From assembly GCA_027486495.1 (NCBI GenBank), contig JAIXOZ010000174.1, positions 1-64,000 on the forward strand: a DNA stretch of 64,000 nt, in the 5' to 3' direction. The notes below the pieces were generated by a model. The model made no database searches, was not told where the DNA came from, and worked only from the letters and a program-made list of their open reading frames with translations. The stretch is from Comamonadaceae bacterium. GTDB taxonomy: Bacteria > Pseudomonadota > Gammaproteobacteria > Burkholderiales > Burkholderiaceae_C. Numbering within the stretch: position 1 is the first letter of the stretch; the number at the start of each line of letters is the position of its first letter. Both the position numbers and the translations under genes were made by a program. Positions 16,040-24,438 of the stretch are shown piece by piece.

Positions 16040-17320
16040 TCAGTTTTTGATGGCGCGGTAACCAATGTCCTGGCGCATCTGCATCCCATCAAAGGCAATG
16101 GGCGTGGCGGTTTGGTAGGCTTTTTGTTGCGCCTGCTTGACCGAATCGGCCAGCGCCGTGACGCACAGCACTCGCCCACCCGAGGTCAGGATTTGCCCCT
16201 CTTTTTCGGTCGTGCCCGCATGGAACACCATGGCGTCATGGAGGTCCTTGGGCAGGCCGGTGATGGCATCGCTCTTGCGCGGGTTGAGTGGGTAGCCAGC
16301 CGCAGCCATGACCACACCGAGCGCCACGCGGCGGTCCCATTCCATCTCCAATTGACTCAAACCTTCGGAGGTCGCGGCCAACAACACGTCCAAAAAGTCA
16401 GACTTCAGGCGCATCAAGATGGGCTGGGTTTCGGGGTCGCCCATGCGGCAATTGAATTCCAGGGTCTTGATGCGTCCTTGCGGGTCGATCATCAGGCCCG
16501 CATACAAAAACCCGGTGTAGGTGATGCCGTCTTTCTCCATGCCGCGGATGGTGGGCAAGATGACCTCGCGCATGGCGCGGGCATGCACCTCAGCCGTGAC
16601 CACAGGGGCAGGCGAATACGCGCCCATGCCGCCGGTGTTGGGGCCATGGTCGCCATCCAGCAAGCGTTTGTGGTCTTGGCTCGTGGCCAGTGCCGCCACA
16701 TTCTTGCCATCACACAGGACCATGAAACTGGCCTCTTCGCCTTGCAAAAATTCCTCAATCACCACCCGCGCGCCGCCTGCGTTGTGCGCCACGCCCAATG
16801 TGTTGTCCAGCAACATGAAGTCAATCGCCTCATGGGCCTCGGCCAGCGTCATGGCCACCACCACCCCTTTGCCCGCCGCCAAACCGTCGGCCTTGACCAC
16901 GATGGGCGCGCCCTGGTGGTCCACATAAGCATGGGCTTGTGCCGGATCGGTGAAGGTCTCAAATGCGGCCGTGGGGATGCCATGTCGTTGCATAAAGGCT
17001 TTGGAAAAGGCCTTGGAGCTTTCCAACTGGGCCGCTGCCTGCGTGGGGCCAAAAATGCGCAGGCCATGGGTCCGAAAATCATCGACGATGCCCGCGGCCA
17101 GAGGGGCTTCAGGGCCGACCAAGGTCAGGCCGATGCCGTTGGCTTGGGCCCACTGGCGCAAGGCCAACAAATCGGTGATGGGTACATTGACGAGGTTTTT
17201 GTCTTTGGCCGTGCCGCCATTGCCAGGGGCCACATAAACCTGCTGCACTTTGGGTGACTGCGCCAGTTTCCACGCCATGGCGTGCTCACGGCCACCACCT
17301 CCAACGACCAATACTTTCAT
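16040..17320 (-). CDS. purD: Phosphoribosylamine-glycine ligase
   Basis: PurD catalyses step 2 of de novo purine synthesis, joining glycine to 5-phosphoribosylamine with ATP. The 426-residue protein has the N-terminal MKVLVVGGGGREHAMAWKLAQSP, the ATP-grasp core (IVVKADGLAAGKGVVVAMT and VVIEEFLQGEEASFMVLCDG), HKRLLDGDHGPNTGGMGAYSPAP and EFNCRMGDPETQPILMRL. Length and motifs are complete. It starts 9 bp after the yebC stop. Confidence 0.97.
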   Translation of the reverse strand: MKVLVVGGGGREHAMAWKLAQSPKVQQVYVAPGNGGTAKDKNLVNVPITDLLALRQWAQANGIGLTLVGPEAPLAAGIVDDFRTHGLRIFGPTQAAAQLESSKAFSKAFMQRHGIPTAAFETFTDPAQAHAYVDHQGAPIVVKADGLAAGKGVVVAMTLAEAHEAIDFMLLDNTLGVAHNAGGARVVIEEFLQGEEASFMVLCDGKNVAALATSQDHKRLLDGDHGPNTGGMGAYSPAPVVTAEVHARAMREVILPTIRGMEKDGITYTGFLYAGLMIDPQGRIKTLEFNCRMGDPETQPILMRLKSDFLDVLLAATSEGLSQLEMEWDRRVALGVVMAAAGYPLNPRKSDAITGLPKDLHDAMVFHAGTTEKEGQILTSGGRVLCVTALADSVKQAQQKAYQTATPIAFDGMQMRQDIGYRAIKN

Positions 17321-17329
17321 CCAACTTCC

Positions 17330-18055
17330 TTAATCTTCAAATTCGGCGTTGTGGAAAACGTTTTGTACATCGTCCAAGTCTTCCAATATATCCAATAATT
17401 TTTGCATCTTGGCCGCCTCATCACCGGACAAGGACACAGAATTTTCGGCACGCCAAGTGACTTCGGCCATCTCAGCCACCAGTCCGGCGGCCTCCAGCGC
17501 ATTTTTCACGGCTTCAAAATCTGCGGGTGAGGTCAAAACTTCGATGGCGCCCTCCGCATCGGTGAGCACGTCATCGGCGCCGGCATCCAGCGCCACCTCC
17601 ATGACACGGTCCTCCGACGTGCCGGGGGCAAAAATCAGTTGACCGCAGTGTTTGAACTGAAACGCCACCGAGCCCTCGGTGCCCAAGTTACCGCCGTGCT
17701 TGCTCAGGGCGTGGCGCATTTCGGCCACGGTGCGCACCCGGTTGTCTGTCATGGTGTCCACAATGATGGCGGCGCCGCCAATGCCGTAGCCTTCGTAACG
17801 GATTTCCTCGTAGCTCACGCCTTCCAGGTTGCCCGTGGCCTTGTCCACATTGCGTTTGATGGTGTCGGCCGGCATATTGGCCGCCTTGGCCTTTTCGATG
17901 GCCAGGCGCAGGCGAGGGTTGGCACTGACGTCACCACCTCCCGTGCGGGCTGCAACCATGATTTCGCGCACCACGCGGGTCCAAATACGTTGCCTTTTTT
18001 CGTCTTGCCTGCCCTTGCGGTGCTGAATATTTGCCCATTTACTGTGGCCAGCCAT
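17330..18055 (-). CDS. YebC/PmpR family regulator or translation factor
   Basis: Full-length member (241 residues) of the YebC/PmpR family, whose members act as DNA-binding regulators or, as shown for some, relieve ribosome stalling at proline stretches. The start [21 protein letters not shown] is the family hallmark. It is followed by [30 protein letters not shown] and the acidic middle and C-terminal domains ([27 protein letters not shown]). The N-terminal basic domain is the likely nucleic-acid contact. It is the first gene of the purD-to-rng run and is divergent from the HerA-like ATPase. Confidence 0.92.
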   Translation of the reverse strand: MAGHSKWANIQHRKGRQDEKRQRIWTRVVREIMVAARTGGGDVSANPRLRLAIEKAKAANMPADTIKRNVDKATGNLEGVSYEEIRYEGYGIGGAAIIVDTMTDNRVRTVAEMRHALSKHGGNLGTEGSVAFQFKHCGQLIFAPGTSEDRVMEVALDAGADDVLTDAEGAIEVLTSPADFEAVKNALEAAGLVAEMAEVTWRAENSVSLSGDEAAKMQKLLDILEDLDDVQNVFHNAEFED

Positions 18056-18126
18056 CGGGAATTCCTTGAATGTTGATTTAACCTATAGGCTGGATTTTAC
18101 TTTTCACTCCGGTGAGGAAACTTTCG

Positions 18127-19659
18127 ATGGCTGATCCCATGTTGATTGCTCAAAATACCAAGGCGCAGTGTCACCTGCTGCCGAGTCTGGCCAACCGCCA
18201 CGGCCTGATCACCGGGGCCACCGGCACCGGCAAAACCGTGACCTTGCAAACCCTGGCCGAAAACTTTTCGCGCTTGGGAGTGCCTGTCTTCATGGCCGAC
18301 GTCAAAGGCGACCTGACGGGGGTCAGCCAAGCGGGCAAGATTGGCGAGAAGCTGTCTGCCGTGCTGCAAAGCCGGGGATTGACTCTGCCCGAGCCCCTGG
18401 CTTGCCCCACCACCGTGTGGGACGTTTTTGGCGAGCAAGGTCACCCGGTGCGCGCCACCATCTCCGACATGGGGCCTTTGCTACTGACCCGCATGCTCGG
18501 CCTCAACGACACCCAGGCCGGGGTGCTGAACCTGGTGTTCAAGATCGCCGACGACAACGGCTTGCTGCTGCTGGACATGAAAGACCTGCGCGCCATGTTG
18601 CAGTACGTGGGGGACAACGCCAAACAGTTCACCACCGAATACGGCAACATCAGCGCCGCCAGCATCGGCGCCATCCAGCGTGGCTTGGTACAAATCGAGA
18701 CCCAGGGTGGTGACCAATTCTTTGGCGAGCCCATGCTCAACATCGAAGACTTCATGCAGACCGATGCGCAGGGCCAGGGTGTGGTGAACATCCTGGCGGC
18801 CGACAAGCTCATGAATTCGCCGCGCCTGTACGCCACCTTCTTGCTATGGATGTTGTCGGAGCTGTTCGAGGTGCTGCCCGAAATCGGTGATCCGGAAAAG
18901 CCCAAGCTGGTCTTCTTTTTCGACGAGGCGCACCTGTTGTTCAAGGATGCCCCCGCAGTCTTGGTCGAGCGCATCGAGCTGGTCGTGCGCCTGGTGCGCT
19001 CCAAGGGCGTGGGCGTGTACTTCGTCACGCAAAACCCGCTGGACATCCCAGACAGCGTGCTGGGCCAGTTGGGCAACCGGGTGCAACACGCCCTGCGCGC
19101 CTACACCCCGCGCGATCAAAAGGCGGTGAAATCGACCGCGCAAACCATGCGGCCTAAGGCGGGTCTGGACATCGAGGCGACCATCACCGAGCTGGCCGTG
19201 GGCGAGGCCCTGGTGAGCTTTCTGGACGCCAAGGGCCGCCCCTGCGAGACCGAGCGCGTGTTTGTGCTGCCGCCGGGCAGCCAGCTGGGGCCCATCACCC
19301 CCGCCCAGAGACAAGCGCTGGTTCAGGGGTCTTTGGTGGCCGGGGTGTACGAGCAAGCCCAGGACCGCGAGTCGGCTTATGAACGCATCAAAGGCCAGGC
19401 CACGGCATCTGGCCAAGCCAGCGCCGTCAACCCTTTGCCAGGGCAGGCACCTGCCGCGACCGAGGCCACTGGCGGTGGCTTGATGGGCGGCTTGTCTGAC
19501 ATGCTGTTTGGCAGCACAGGGCCTCGCGGCGGTCAACGTGACGGCGTGGCCCAGCTGGTGGTCAAAAGTGCCGTGCGCACCGTAGGCTCGGCCATTGGCC
19601 GAGAAATTGTGCGGGGTGTTTTGGGCAGCTTGCTCGGCGGCGGCGGGCGGCGCAGATAA
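18127..19659 (+). CDS. HerA/DUF853-type ATPase (YjgR-like)
   Basis: This 510-residue P-loop ATPase of the HerA/FtsK superfamily, DUF853 branch, resembles E. coli YjgR, whose role is unknown. It has Walker [16 protein letters not shown] near residue 30, DVKGDLTG, Walker [13 protein letters not shown], an arginine-rich sensor region [17 protein letters not shown], and a low-complexity Gly/Ala-rich C-terminus ending GGGGRRR. I use the ATG at 18127 because GAGG lies 9 bases upstream; the ORF-track GTG lies 15 bases earlier. A strong terminator follows. There is no nuclease partner (NurA, SIR2) beside it, so I see no sign that it belongs to a defence system. Confidence 0.9.
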   Translation: MADPMLIAQNTKAQCHLLPSLANRHGLITGATGTGKTVTLQTLAENFSRLGVPVFMADVKGDLTGVSQAGKIGEKLSAVLQSRGLTLPEPLACPTTVWDVFGEQGHPVRATISDMGPLLLTRMLGLNDTQAGVLNLVFKIADDNGLLLLDMKDLRAMLQYVGDNAKQFTTEYGNISAASIGAIQRGLVQIETQGGDQFFGEPMLNIEDFMQTDAQGQGVVNILAADKLMNSPRLYATFLLWMLSELFEVLPEIGDPEKPKLVFFFDEAHLLFKDAPAVLVERIELVVRLVRSKGVGVYFVTQNPLDIPDSVLGQLGNRVQHALRAYTPRDQKAVKSTAQTMRPKAGLDIEATITELAVGEALVSFLDAKGRPCETERVFVLPPGSQLGPITPAQRQALVQGSLVAGVYEQAQDRESAYERIKGQATASGQASAVNPLPGQAPAATEATGGGLMGGLSDMLFGSTGPRGGQRDGVAQLVVKSAVRTVGSAIGREIVRGVLGSLLGGGGRRR

Positions 19660-19681
19660 GTGCACTTGACTTGCCAAATTG

Positions 19682-19708
19682 AAAAAGGCCCTCACGGGCC
19701 TTTTTCTT
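19682..19708. terminator. Bidirectional Rho-independent terminator
   Basis: AAAAAGGCCC and GGGCCTTTTT pair around a TCAC loop, with T-runs on both strands. It lies between the convergent HerA-like gene and clpA and can end both transcripts. Confidence 0.85.
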
Positions 19709-19753
19709 TGACCTGACCCTGAAACTCAGGATCAGGCAGGAGCAGCAATGGCC

Positions 19754-22087
19754 TTAGCCTGCAGTGGCCTCTTCAGGCTCAGCCGGTTCCGATCGAGAGG
19801 AGCGGCTTTCCTTCTTGGGATTGGCTGTGATGTCCAACAACACCTCATCCTTGTCATCGATGTCCACCGTCAAGCGACCACCTTCTGTCAATCGACCGAA
19901 CAGCAACTCGTCGGCCAAGGCCTTGCGGATGGTGTCCTGAATCAAGCGCTGCATGGGGCGAGCGCCCATGAGCGGATCAAAGCCCTTCTTGCCCAAGAAC
20001 TTGCGCAGGGCATCGGTGAAGGTGACCTCGACCTTCTTCTCGCCCAACTGGGTTTCCAGCTGCAGCAAGAACTTGTCCACCACCCGCAAGATGATCTGCT
20101 CATCGAGTGGCTTGAAGCTCACGATGGCATCCAAGCGGTTGCGGAACTCGGGGGTGAACAGGCGCTTGATGTCGCCCATTTCGTCTCCGGCCGCACGCGG
20201 GTTGGTGAAACCAATGGTGGCCTTGTTCATCGTCTCGGCCCCAGCGTTGGTGGTCATGATGATGATCACGTTGCGGAAGTCGGCCTTGCGCCCGTTGTTG
20301 TCGGTCAAGGTGCCGTGGTCCATGACCTGCAGCAGCACGTTGAAGATGTCCGGATGGGCCTTCTCGATTTCGTCAAGCAAGAGCACGCAATGCGGCTTCT
20401 TGGTCACGGCTTCGGTCAACAGACCGCCCTGATCAAAGCCCACGTAGCCCGGAGGTGCACCGATCAGGCGGCTGACCGCATGACGCTCCATGTACTCGGA
20501 CATGTCAAAGCGGATGAGCTCAATGCCCATGATGTAGGCCAGCTGTTTGGCAGCCTCGGTCTTGCCCACCCCCGTGGGACCCGAGAACAAGAAGGAACCA
20601 ATGGGCTTGTCGGTCTTGCCCAGACCGGAGCGGGCCATCTTGACTGCTGAGGCCAACACTTCAAGCGCCTTGTCCTGACCAAAGACCACCGACTTGAGGT
20701 CGCGTTCAATGGTTTGCAGCTTGCTGCGGTCGTCGTTGGACACATTGGCTGGCGGAATGCGGGCGATCTTGGCCACGATATCTTCGATCTCGGACTTGCC
20801 AATCGTCTTTTTGCGTTTGGACGCGACCTGAATGCGTTGAGCCGCCCCGGCCTCGTCAATCACGTCGATCGCCTTATCGGGCAACTGGCGGTCGTTGATG
20901 AACTTGGCCGACAACTCGGCTGCGGCCTGCAAGGCAGCCATGGTGTACTTGACACTGTGGTGGTCTTCAAAACGGCTCTTCAAGCCCTTGAGGATGTCAA
21001 CCGTCTCCGACACCGTGGGCTCGACCACGTCCACTTTCTGGAAACGGCGGGACAGGGCTGCGTCTTTTTCGAAAATACCGCGGTATTCGGTGAAGGTGGT
21101 TGCACCGATGCACTTGAGTTGGCCACTGGACAGGGCTGGCTTGAGCAGATTGGACGCGTCCAGCGTGCCGCCCGAGGCGGCACCGGCACCGATCAGGGTG
21201 TGGATTTCGTCGATGAACAAAATGCCGTTGGGCTTGTCCTTGAGCGACTTGAGAACCCCTTTGAGGCGCTGCTCGAAATCGCCACGGTACTTGGTGCCTG
21301 CAAGCAATGCGCCCATGTCCAGCGAGTACACGGTGGCTTCAGCCAGGATATCGGGCACAGTGCCTTGCGTGATGCGCCAGGCCAAGCCCTCGGCAATGGC
21401 GGTTTTGCCCACACCGGCCTCTCCCACCAGCAGCGGGTTGTTCTTGCGACGGCGGCACAGGATCTGGATCGTGCGCTCGACTTCGTATTCACGGCCAATC
21501 AGCGGATCGATCTTGCCTTCTTTGGCTGCCTGGTTCAGGTTGTTGGTGAACTGTTCCAAAGGCGAGGCCTTTTCGTTGCGTTCACCCCCACCGGCCTCCT
21601 CGGCTTCGGAACTGGCGGGTGCATCCGATTTGGTGGCTTCAGGTGGATCGCTTTTGCGGATGCCGTGGGCGATGAAGTTGACCACATCCAAACGCGTGAT
21701 GCCTTGCTGGTGCAGGTAGTACACGGCGTGCGAGTCTTTTTCGCCAAAGATGGCCACCAGCACATTGGCGCCAGTCACTTCTTTTTTGCCGTTGCCGGTG
21801 GACTGCACATGCATGATGGCACGCTGGATCACACGCTGGAAACCCAAGGTGGGCTGGGTGTCCACCTCTTCATTGCCGGCCACTTGGGGCGTGTTGTCCT
21901 TGATGAAATTGCTCAGGGCCTTGCGCAGATCGTCGATGTTGGCCGCGCACGCACGCAGCACTTCTGCCGCGCTGGGGTTGTCCAGCAGGGCCAGCAGCAA
22001 GTGCTCAACGGTGATGAATTCATGGCGCTGCTGACGGGCTTCAACAAAGGCCATGTGCAAGCTGACTTCCAATTCTTGGGCAATCAT
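19754..22087 (-). CDS. clpA: ATP-dependent Clp protease ATP-binding subunit ClpA
   Basis: ClpA is the AAA+ unfoldase that feeds substrates to ClpP, including N-end-rule substrates delivered by ClpS. The 777-residue protein has the N-domain repeats (EVSLHMAFVEARQQRHEFITVEHLL) used for ClpS binding, an acidic linker rich in Glu/Ala/Ser, a first AAA domain with GEAGVGKT, a second with GPTGVGKT, Walker B boxes FIDEIHTLIGAG and LLLDEIEKAHPD, and the IGF-type ClpP loop (KATIGFTN). clpS lies 60 bp upstream, the standard clpS-clpA pair. Confidence 0.96.
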   Translation of the reverse strand: MIAQELEVSLHMAFVEARQQRHEFITVEHLLLALLDNPSAAEVLRACAANIDDLRKALSNFIKDNTPQVAGNEEVDTQPTLGFQRVIQRAIMHVQSTGNGKKEVTGANVLVAIFGEKDSHAVYYLHQQGITRLDVVNFIAHGIRKSDPPEATKSDAPASSEAEEAGGGERNEKASPLEQFTNNLNQAAKEGKIDPLIGREYEVERTIQILCRRRKNNPLLVGEAGVGKTAIAEGLAWRITQGTVPDILAEATVYSLDMGALLAGTKYRGDFEQRLKGVLKSLKDKPNGILFIDEIHTLIGAGAASGGTLDASNLLKPALSSGQLKCIGATTFTEYRGIFEKDAALSRRFQKVDVVEPTVSETVDILKGLKSRFEDHHSVKYTMAALQAAAELSAKFINDRQLPDKAIDVIDEAGAAQRIQVASKRKKTIGKSEIEDIVAKIARIPPANVSNDDRSKLQTIERDLKSVVFGQDKALEVLASAVKMARSGLGKTDKPIGSFLFSGPTGVGKTEAAKQLAYIMGIELIRFDMSEYMERHAVSRLIGAPPGYVGFDQGGLLTEAVTKKPHCVLLLDEIEKAHPDIFNVLLQVMDHGTLTDNNGRKADFRNVIIIMTTNAGAETMNKATIGFTNPRAAGDEMGDIKRLFTPEFRNRLDAIVSFKPLDEQIILRVVDKFLLQLETQLGEKKVEVTFTDALRKFLGKKGFDPLMGARPMQRLIQDTIRKALADELLFGRLTEGGRLTVDIDDKDEVLLDITANPKKESRSSRSEPAEPEEATAG

Positions 22088-22147
22088 GTGATTTCCTTAT
22101 GCCTTGCTGAGTAAAAGAGACGAATATGAAGTGGGGGGCATACCGAC

Positions 22148-22507
22148 TTATTCAATGGGTTCACTGACACATTGCAGCGGGTGACCAGCCTGCTTGGCCG
22201 CGTCGAGCACCTGATCGACCTTGGTGGCAGCCACATCGCGGGAATACACCCCACACACGCCTTTGCCGTCCAAATGGATCTTGAGCATGATTTGGGTGGC
22301 CGATTCTCGGTCTTTGCTGAAAAACTCTTGGATCACCATCACCACAAATTCCATGGGGGTGAAGTCGTCGTTGAGCATCGCCACCTGGTACATCTGGGGC
22401 GGTTCAATTTTTTGCGCACGTCTTTCGAGGACCACCGCATCGCCACCATCGGGCGGGCGAGGGGTCACGGTCGGCAGCGTGGGGTTGGAAGGTTTTTTCG
22501 TTGCCAT
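22148..22507 (-). CDS. clpS: ClpA adaptor protein ClpS
   Basis: ClpS recognises N-end-rule degrons and delivers them to ClpA. The 119-residue protein has an extended N-terminal tail and the conserved core [24 protein letters not shown], with the NDD/TPM residues that line the degron pocket, then [21 protein letters not shown]. It directly precedes clpA and is divergent from the cold-shock gene; the cspD-clpS-clpA neighbourhood is widespread in proteobacteria. Confidence 0.96.
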   Translation of the reverse strand: MATKKPSNPTLPTVTPRPPDGGDAVVLERRAQKIEPPQMYQVAMLNDDFTPMEFVVMVIQEFFSKDRESATQIMLKIHLDGKGVCGVYSRDVAATKVDQVLDAAKQAGHPLQCVSEPIE

Positions 22508-22667
22508 GAATTCATTCTATCGATGCTTTCAAGCCCTTTGAGCTGGGGGACTGAAAAGTCTTGACTCCTTGACGCACAAATACCGCACCCCGGGAAAACC
22601 TCACATTGACAAATTCGCATTGAATTACTCAAACTGAGACTTCTAATAAAAAATACGGAGACATCGT

Positions 22668-22979
22668 ATGCCCAGTGGTACGGTCAAGTGGTTCAACGAT
22701 GCCAAAGGTTTTGGTTTCATTCAACCCGACGGCGGCGGCGCGGACGCCTTTGCCCATTTTTCGGCCATTCAAATGGAGGGCTTCAAAAGCCTCAAGGAAG
22801 GCCAGCGGGTCGATTTCGAGTTGACGCAGGGCGCGAAGGGCCTGATGGCAGGGAATATTCATGCTGCCACACGTTTGGCCGATTCACCCCACACCACCGA
22901 AAGTGCGTTGACAAGCCCTGGCAAGGTGGATGGGACTGACAGCAATTTACCCGATCATCCCGGCAGACCAGCGCCCTGA
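22668..22979 (+). CDS. Cold-shock domain protein with C-terminal extension
   Basis: Residues 1 to about 67 are a complete cold-shock domain with both RNA-binding motifs: KGFGFIQP (RNP1) and AFAHFSAI (RNP2). The protein probably binds single-stranded RNA or DNA and melts structure. After the domain a 36-residue tail, rich in Ser, Thr, Pro and Asp, makes it 103 residues rather than the usual 67-70. The tail has no recognisable motif and may be disordered. GGAG precedes the ATG by 7 bases. A perfect 7-bp inverted repeat (CAGCGCC/GGCGCTG) brackets the stop codon. It is divergent from clpS. Confidence 0.9.
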   Translation: MPSGTVKWFNDAKGFGFIQPDGGGADAFAHFSAIQMEGFKSLKEGQRVDFELTQGAKGLMAGNIHAATRLADSPHTTESALTSPGKVDGTDSNLPDHPGRPAP

Positions 22980-23180
22980 GGCGCTGCACGGCTCAAACCT
23001 GATGGCTTGGGTCGTGTGGATGTGCATCGTTAGATTTTCCCTTTATGGCCGCCTTGCCCGTGCAAGACTACCAGCAGGCATTCTTTTGAGCTTTGCTTCA
23101 CAAAGGATGCTCGTCCTGTTCGGCAACACCCCAAGCAGGCGTTATCCTTGGGTCTGGCTCTGTTTTCAAGCCCAAACACC

Positions 23181-23705
23181 ATGATCCGCTTCTTCATTGC
23201 AACATTTCGCGCCTTTTGTCATCCTGCACGCGGCTTGCACGGCCGCAGCGTCTGGCTCGGTATCGCCTTTGGTCTGATGCTGGCCGGAACACTGGCGACT
23301 GCCCAGTCCAACACCGGACCGCAATTGGGCCTGGCACGCACGCAATTGACCGCCGGCATGCACCGGCTGGATGTGCAACTGGCCCAGACCCCCGAGCAAC
23401 GGCAAATCGGTCTGATGTGGCGCAAGGACATGCCGGTGCATGAGGGCATGTTGTTCGTGTTCGAACAAGCGACAACCCAGTGCTTTTGGATGCGCAACAC
23501 CCTGATTCCCTTGACCGCCGCTTTCGTCGAGGACGATGGCACCATCGTCAATCTGGCCGACATGCAGCCGCAAAAAGACGACTCGCACTGTTCGAGCAAA
23601 CCCGTTCGTTTTGTGCTGGAAATGAATCAAGGCTGGTTTGCCAAGCGGCAAATCAAGCCCGGCTTCAAGCTCGGTGGCACTGTTTTCAACAAGCGGCCAA
23701 GCTGA
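23181..23705 (+). CDS. DUF192 family exported protein
   Basis: This 174-residue protein has a basic N-terminus and one hydrophobic segment ending TLATAQS, consistent with a signal peptide, followed by a DUF192 domain. Family features are TPEQRQIGLMWRKDMPVHEGMLFVF, CFWMRNTLIPLTAAFVEDDGTIV and the C-terminal VRFVLEMNQGWFAKRQIKPG. The function of DUF192 is not established. I use the ATG at 23181 rather than the upstream ORF start. It stands alone and is convergent with the DUF1840 gene (stop codons 3 bp apart). Confidence 0.88.
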   Translation: MIRFFIATFRAFCHPARGLHGRSVWLGIAFGLMLAGTLATAQSNTGPQLGLARTQLTAGMHRLDVQLAQTPEQRQIGLMWRKDMPVHEGMLFVFEQATTQCFWMRNTLIPLTAAFVEDDGTIVNLADMQPQKDDSHCSSKPVRFVLEMNQGWFAKRQIKPGFKLGGTVFNKRPS

Positions 23706-23708
23706 GCG

Positions 23709-24056
23709 TTAGACACCCCAGACCATGTCAGAGGGGTCGGCCACGCAGTGCTTGAGGAGTTTGATCATGGGGCTGGCCCGCTGCGCAAGCCGCACTGGGT
23801 CAAGGGGCTCACCCGTGGCGTCCTGCGCTGTGTCTGCGGGCGTTGGGGCTTTATGCGCCGCTTGGCTGCGCTGCAATCGGGCCGCTTCATCTTGGGCCAC
23901 AGCCGACTCCAGCTTGGCGATGGCCGCAGGCAGATCCTTTACCAAAATGATGCCTTTGTCAGGGTCGTGGCCCAACATGATGTGCAGCAGCCTGCGGGCA
24001 TCGGCCTCCAGCATGATGAGATCGCTGGTGACTTGAGATTTGAACTTGAACAACAT
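23709..24056 (-). CDS. DUF1840 family protein
   Basis: This 115-residue protein begins MLFKFKSQVTSDLIMLEADA and ends with a helix-rich ASPMIKLLKHCVADPSDMVWGV, the pattern of DUF1840, a small cytoplasmic family common in betaproteobacteria and of unknown function. The ATG at 24056 is used; the ORF track starts 21 codons earlier inside ihfA. It lies 22 bp downstream of ihfA and is probably the last gene of the thrS-to-ihfA operon. Confidence 0.8.
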   Translation of the reverse strand: MLFKFKSQVTSDLIMLEADARRLLHIMLGHDPDKGIILVKDLPAAIAKLESAVAQDEAARLQRSQAAHKAPTPADTAQDATGEPLDPVRLAQRASPMIKLLKHCVADPSDMVWGV

Positions 24057-24078
24057 GGGCGCTCCAATCAGGAATGAT

Positions 24079-24429
24079 TCAGCGGCCCACCGTCTCCACA
24101 CCTTCGTCGTCAACGGCATCGCCCTGAATCAAGGCCTTGAGTTTATGGCTGGCATGGAAAGTCGCGACACGACGTGCATCAATAGGGATCAATTCTCCGG
24201 TGCGCGGGTTGCGCCCAGGACGCGCAGCCTTGGTGCGGATCTGAAAATTACCGAAACCAGAAATTTTCACATCATCTCCGGCAATCAAGCTGTCCACCAT
24301 CAAGTCAAAAAACGCATCGACCATGTCCTTGGACTCGCGCTTGTTCAAGCCAATTTGCTCAAACAGCAAATCAGCCAGATGGGCCTTGGTCAGGGCCGGT
24401 GTTTCGAGGGATTCAAAACTGATTTGCAT
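24079..24429 (-). CDS. ihfA: Integration host factor subunit alpha
   Basis: IHF-alpha pairs with IHF-beta (encoded elsewhere) and bends DNA sharply at WATCAANNNNTTR sites. The 116-residue protein has the DNABII fold with the [31 protein letters not shown] helices, the GFGNFQIR strand, and the DNA-inserting arm [15 protein letters not shown] with its conserved Pro. A short acidic tail ([15 protein letters not shown]) extends the usual C-terminus. It follows pheT by 9 bp, the conserved pheST-ihfA order. An IHF consensus is seen upstream of aceA in this same window. Confidence 0.97.
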   Translation of the reverse strand: MQISFESLETPALTKAHLADLLFEQIGLNKRESKDMVDAFFDLMVDSLIAGDDVKISGFGNFQIRTKAARPGRNPRTGELIPIDARRVATFHASHKLKALIQGDAVDDEGVETVGR

Positions 24430-24438
24430 GACTCGAAC

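Noticed and set aside
18127-19659. HerA-like ATPase as part of an antiphage system
   Set aside because: No NurA, SIR2 or other nuclease partner is adjacent, and the gene sits among housekeeping genes; it fits the DUF853/YjgR group better.
20714-22114. 466-residue plus-strand ORF opposite clpA
   Set aside because: Antisense shadow produced by codon bias. Its translation has no family features, whereas the minus strand encodes complete ClpA.
22606-22634. Sigma-70 promoter for the cold-shock gene
   Set aside because: A perfect TTGACA is present at 22606-22611, but no acceptable -10 lies 16-18 bases downstream.
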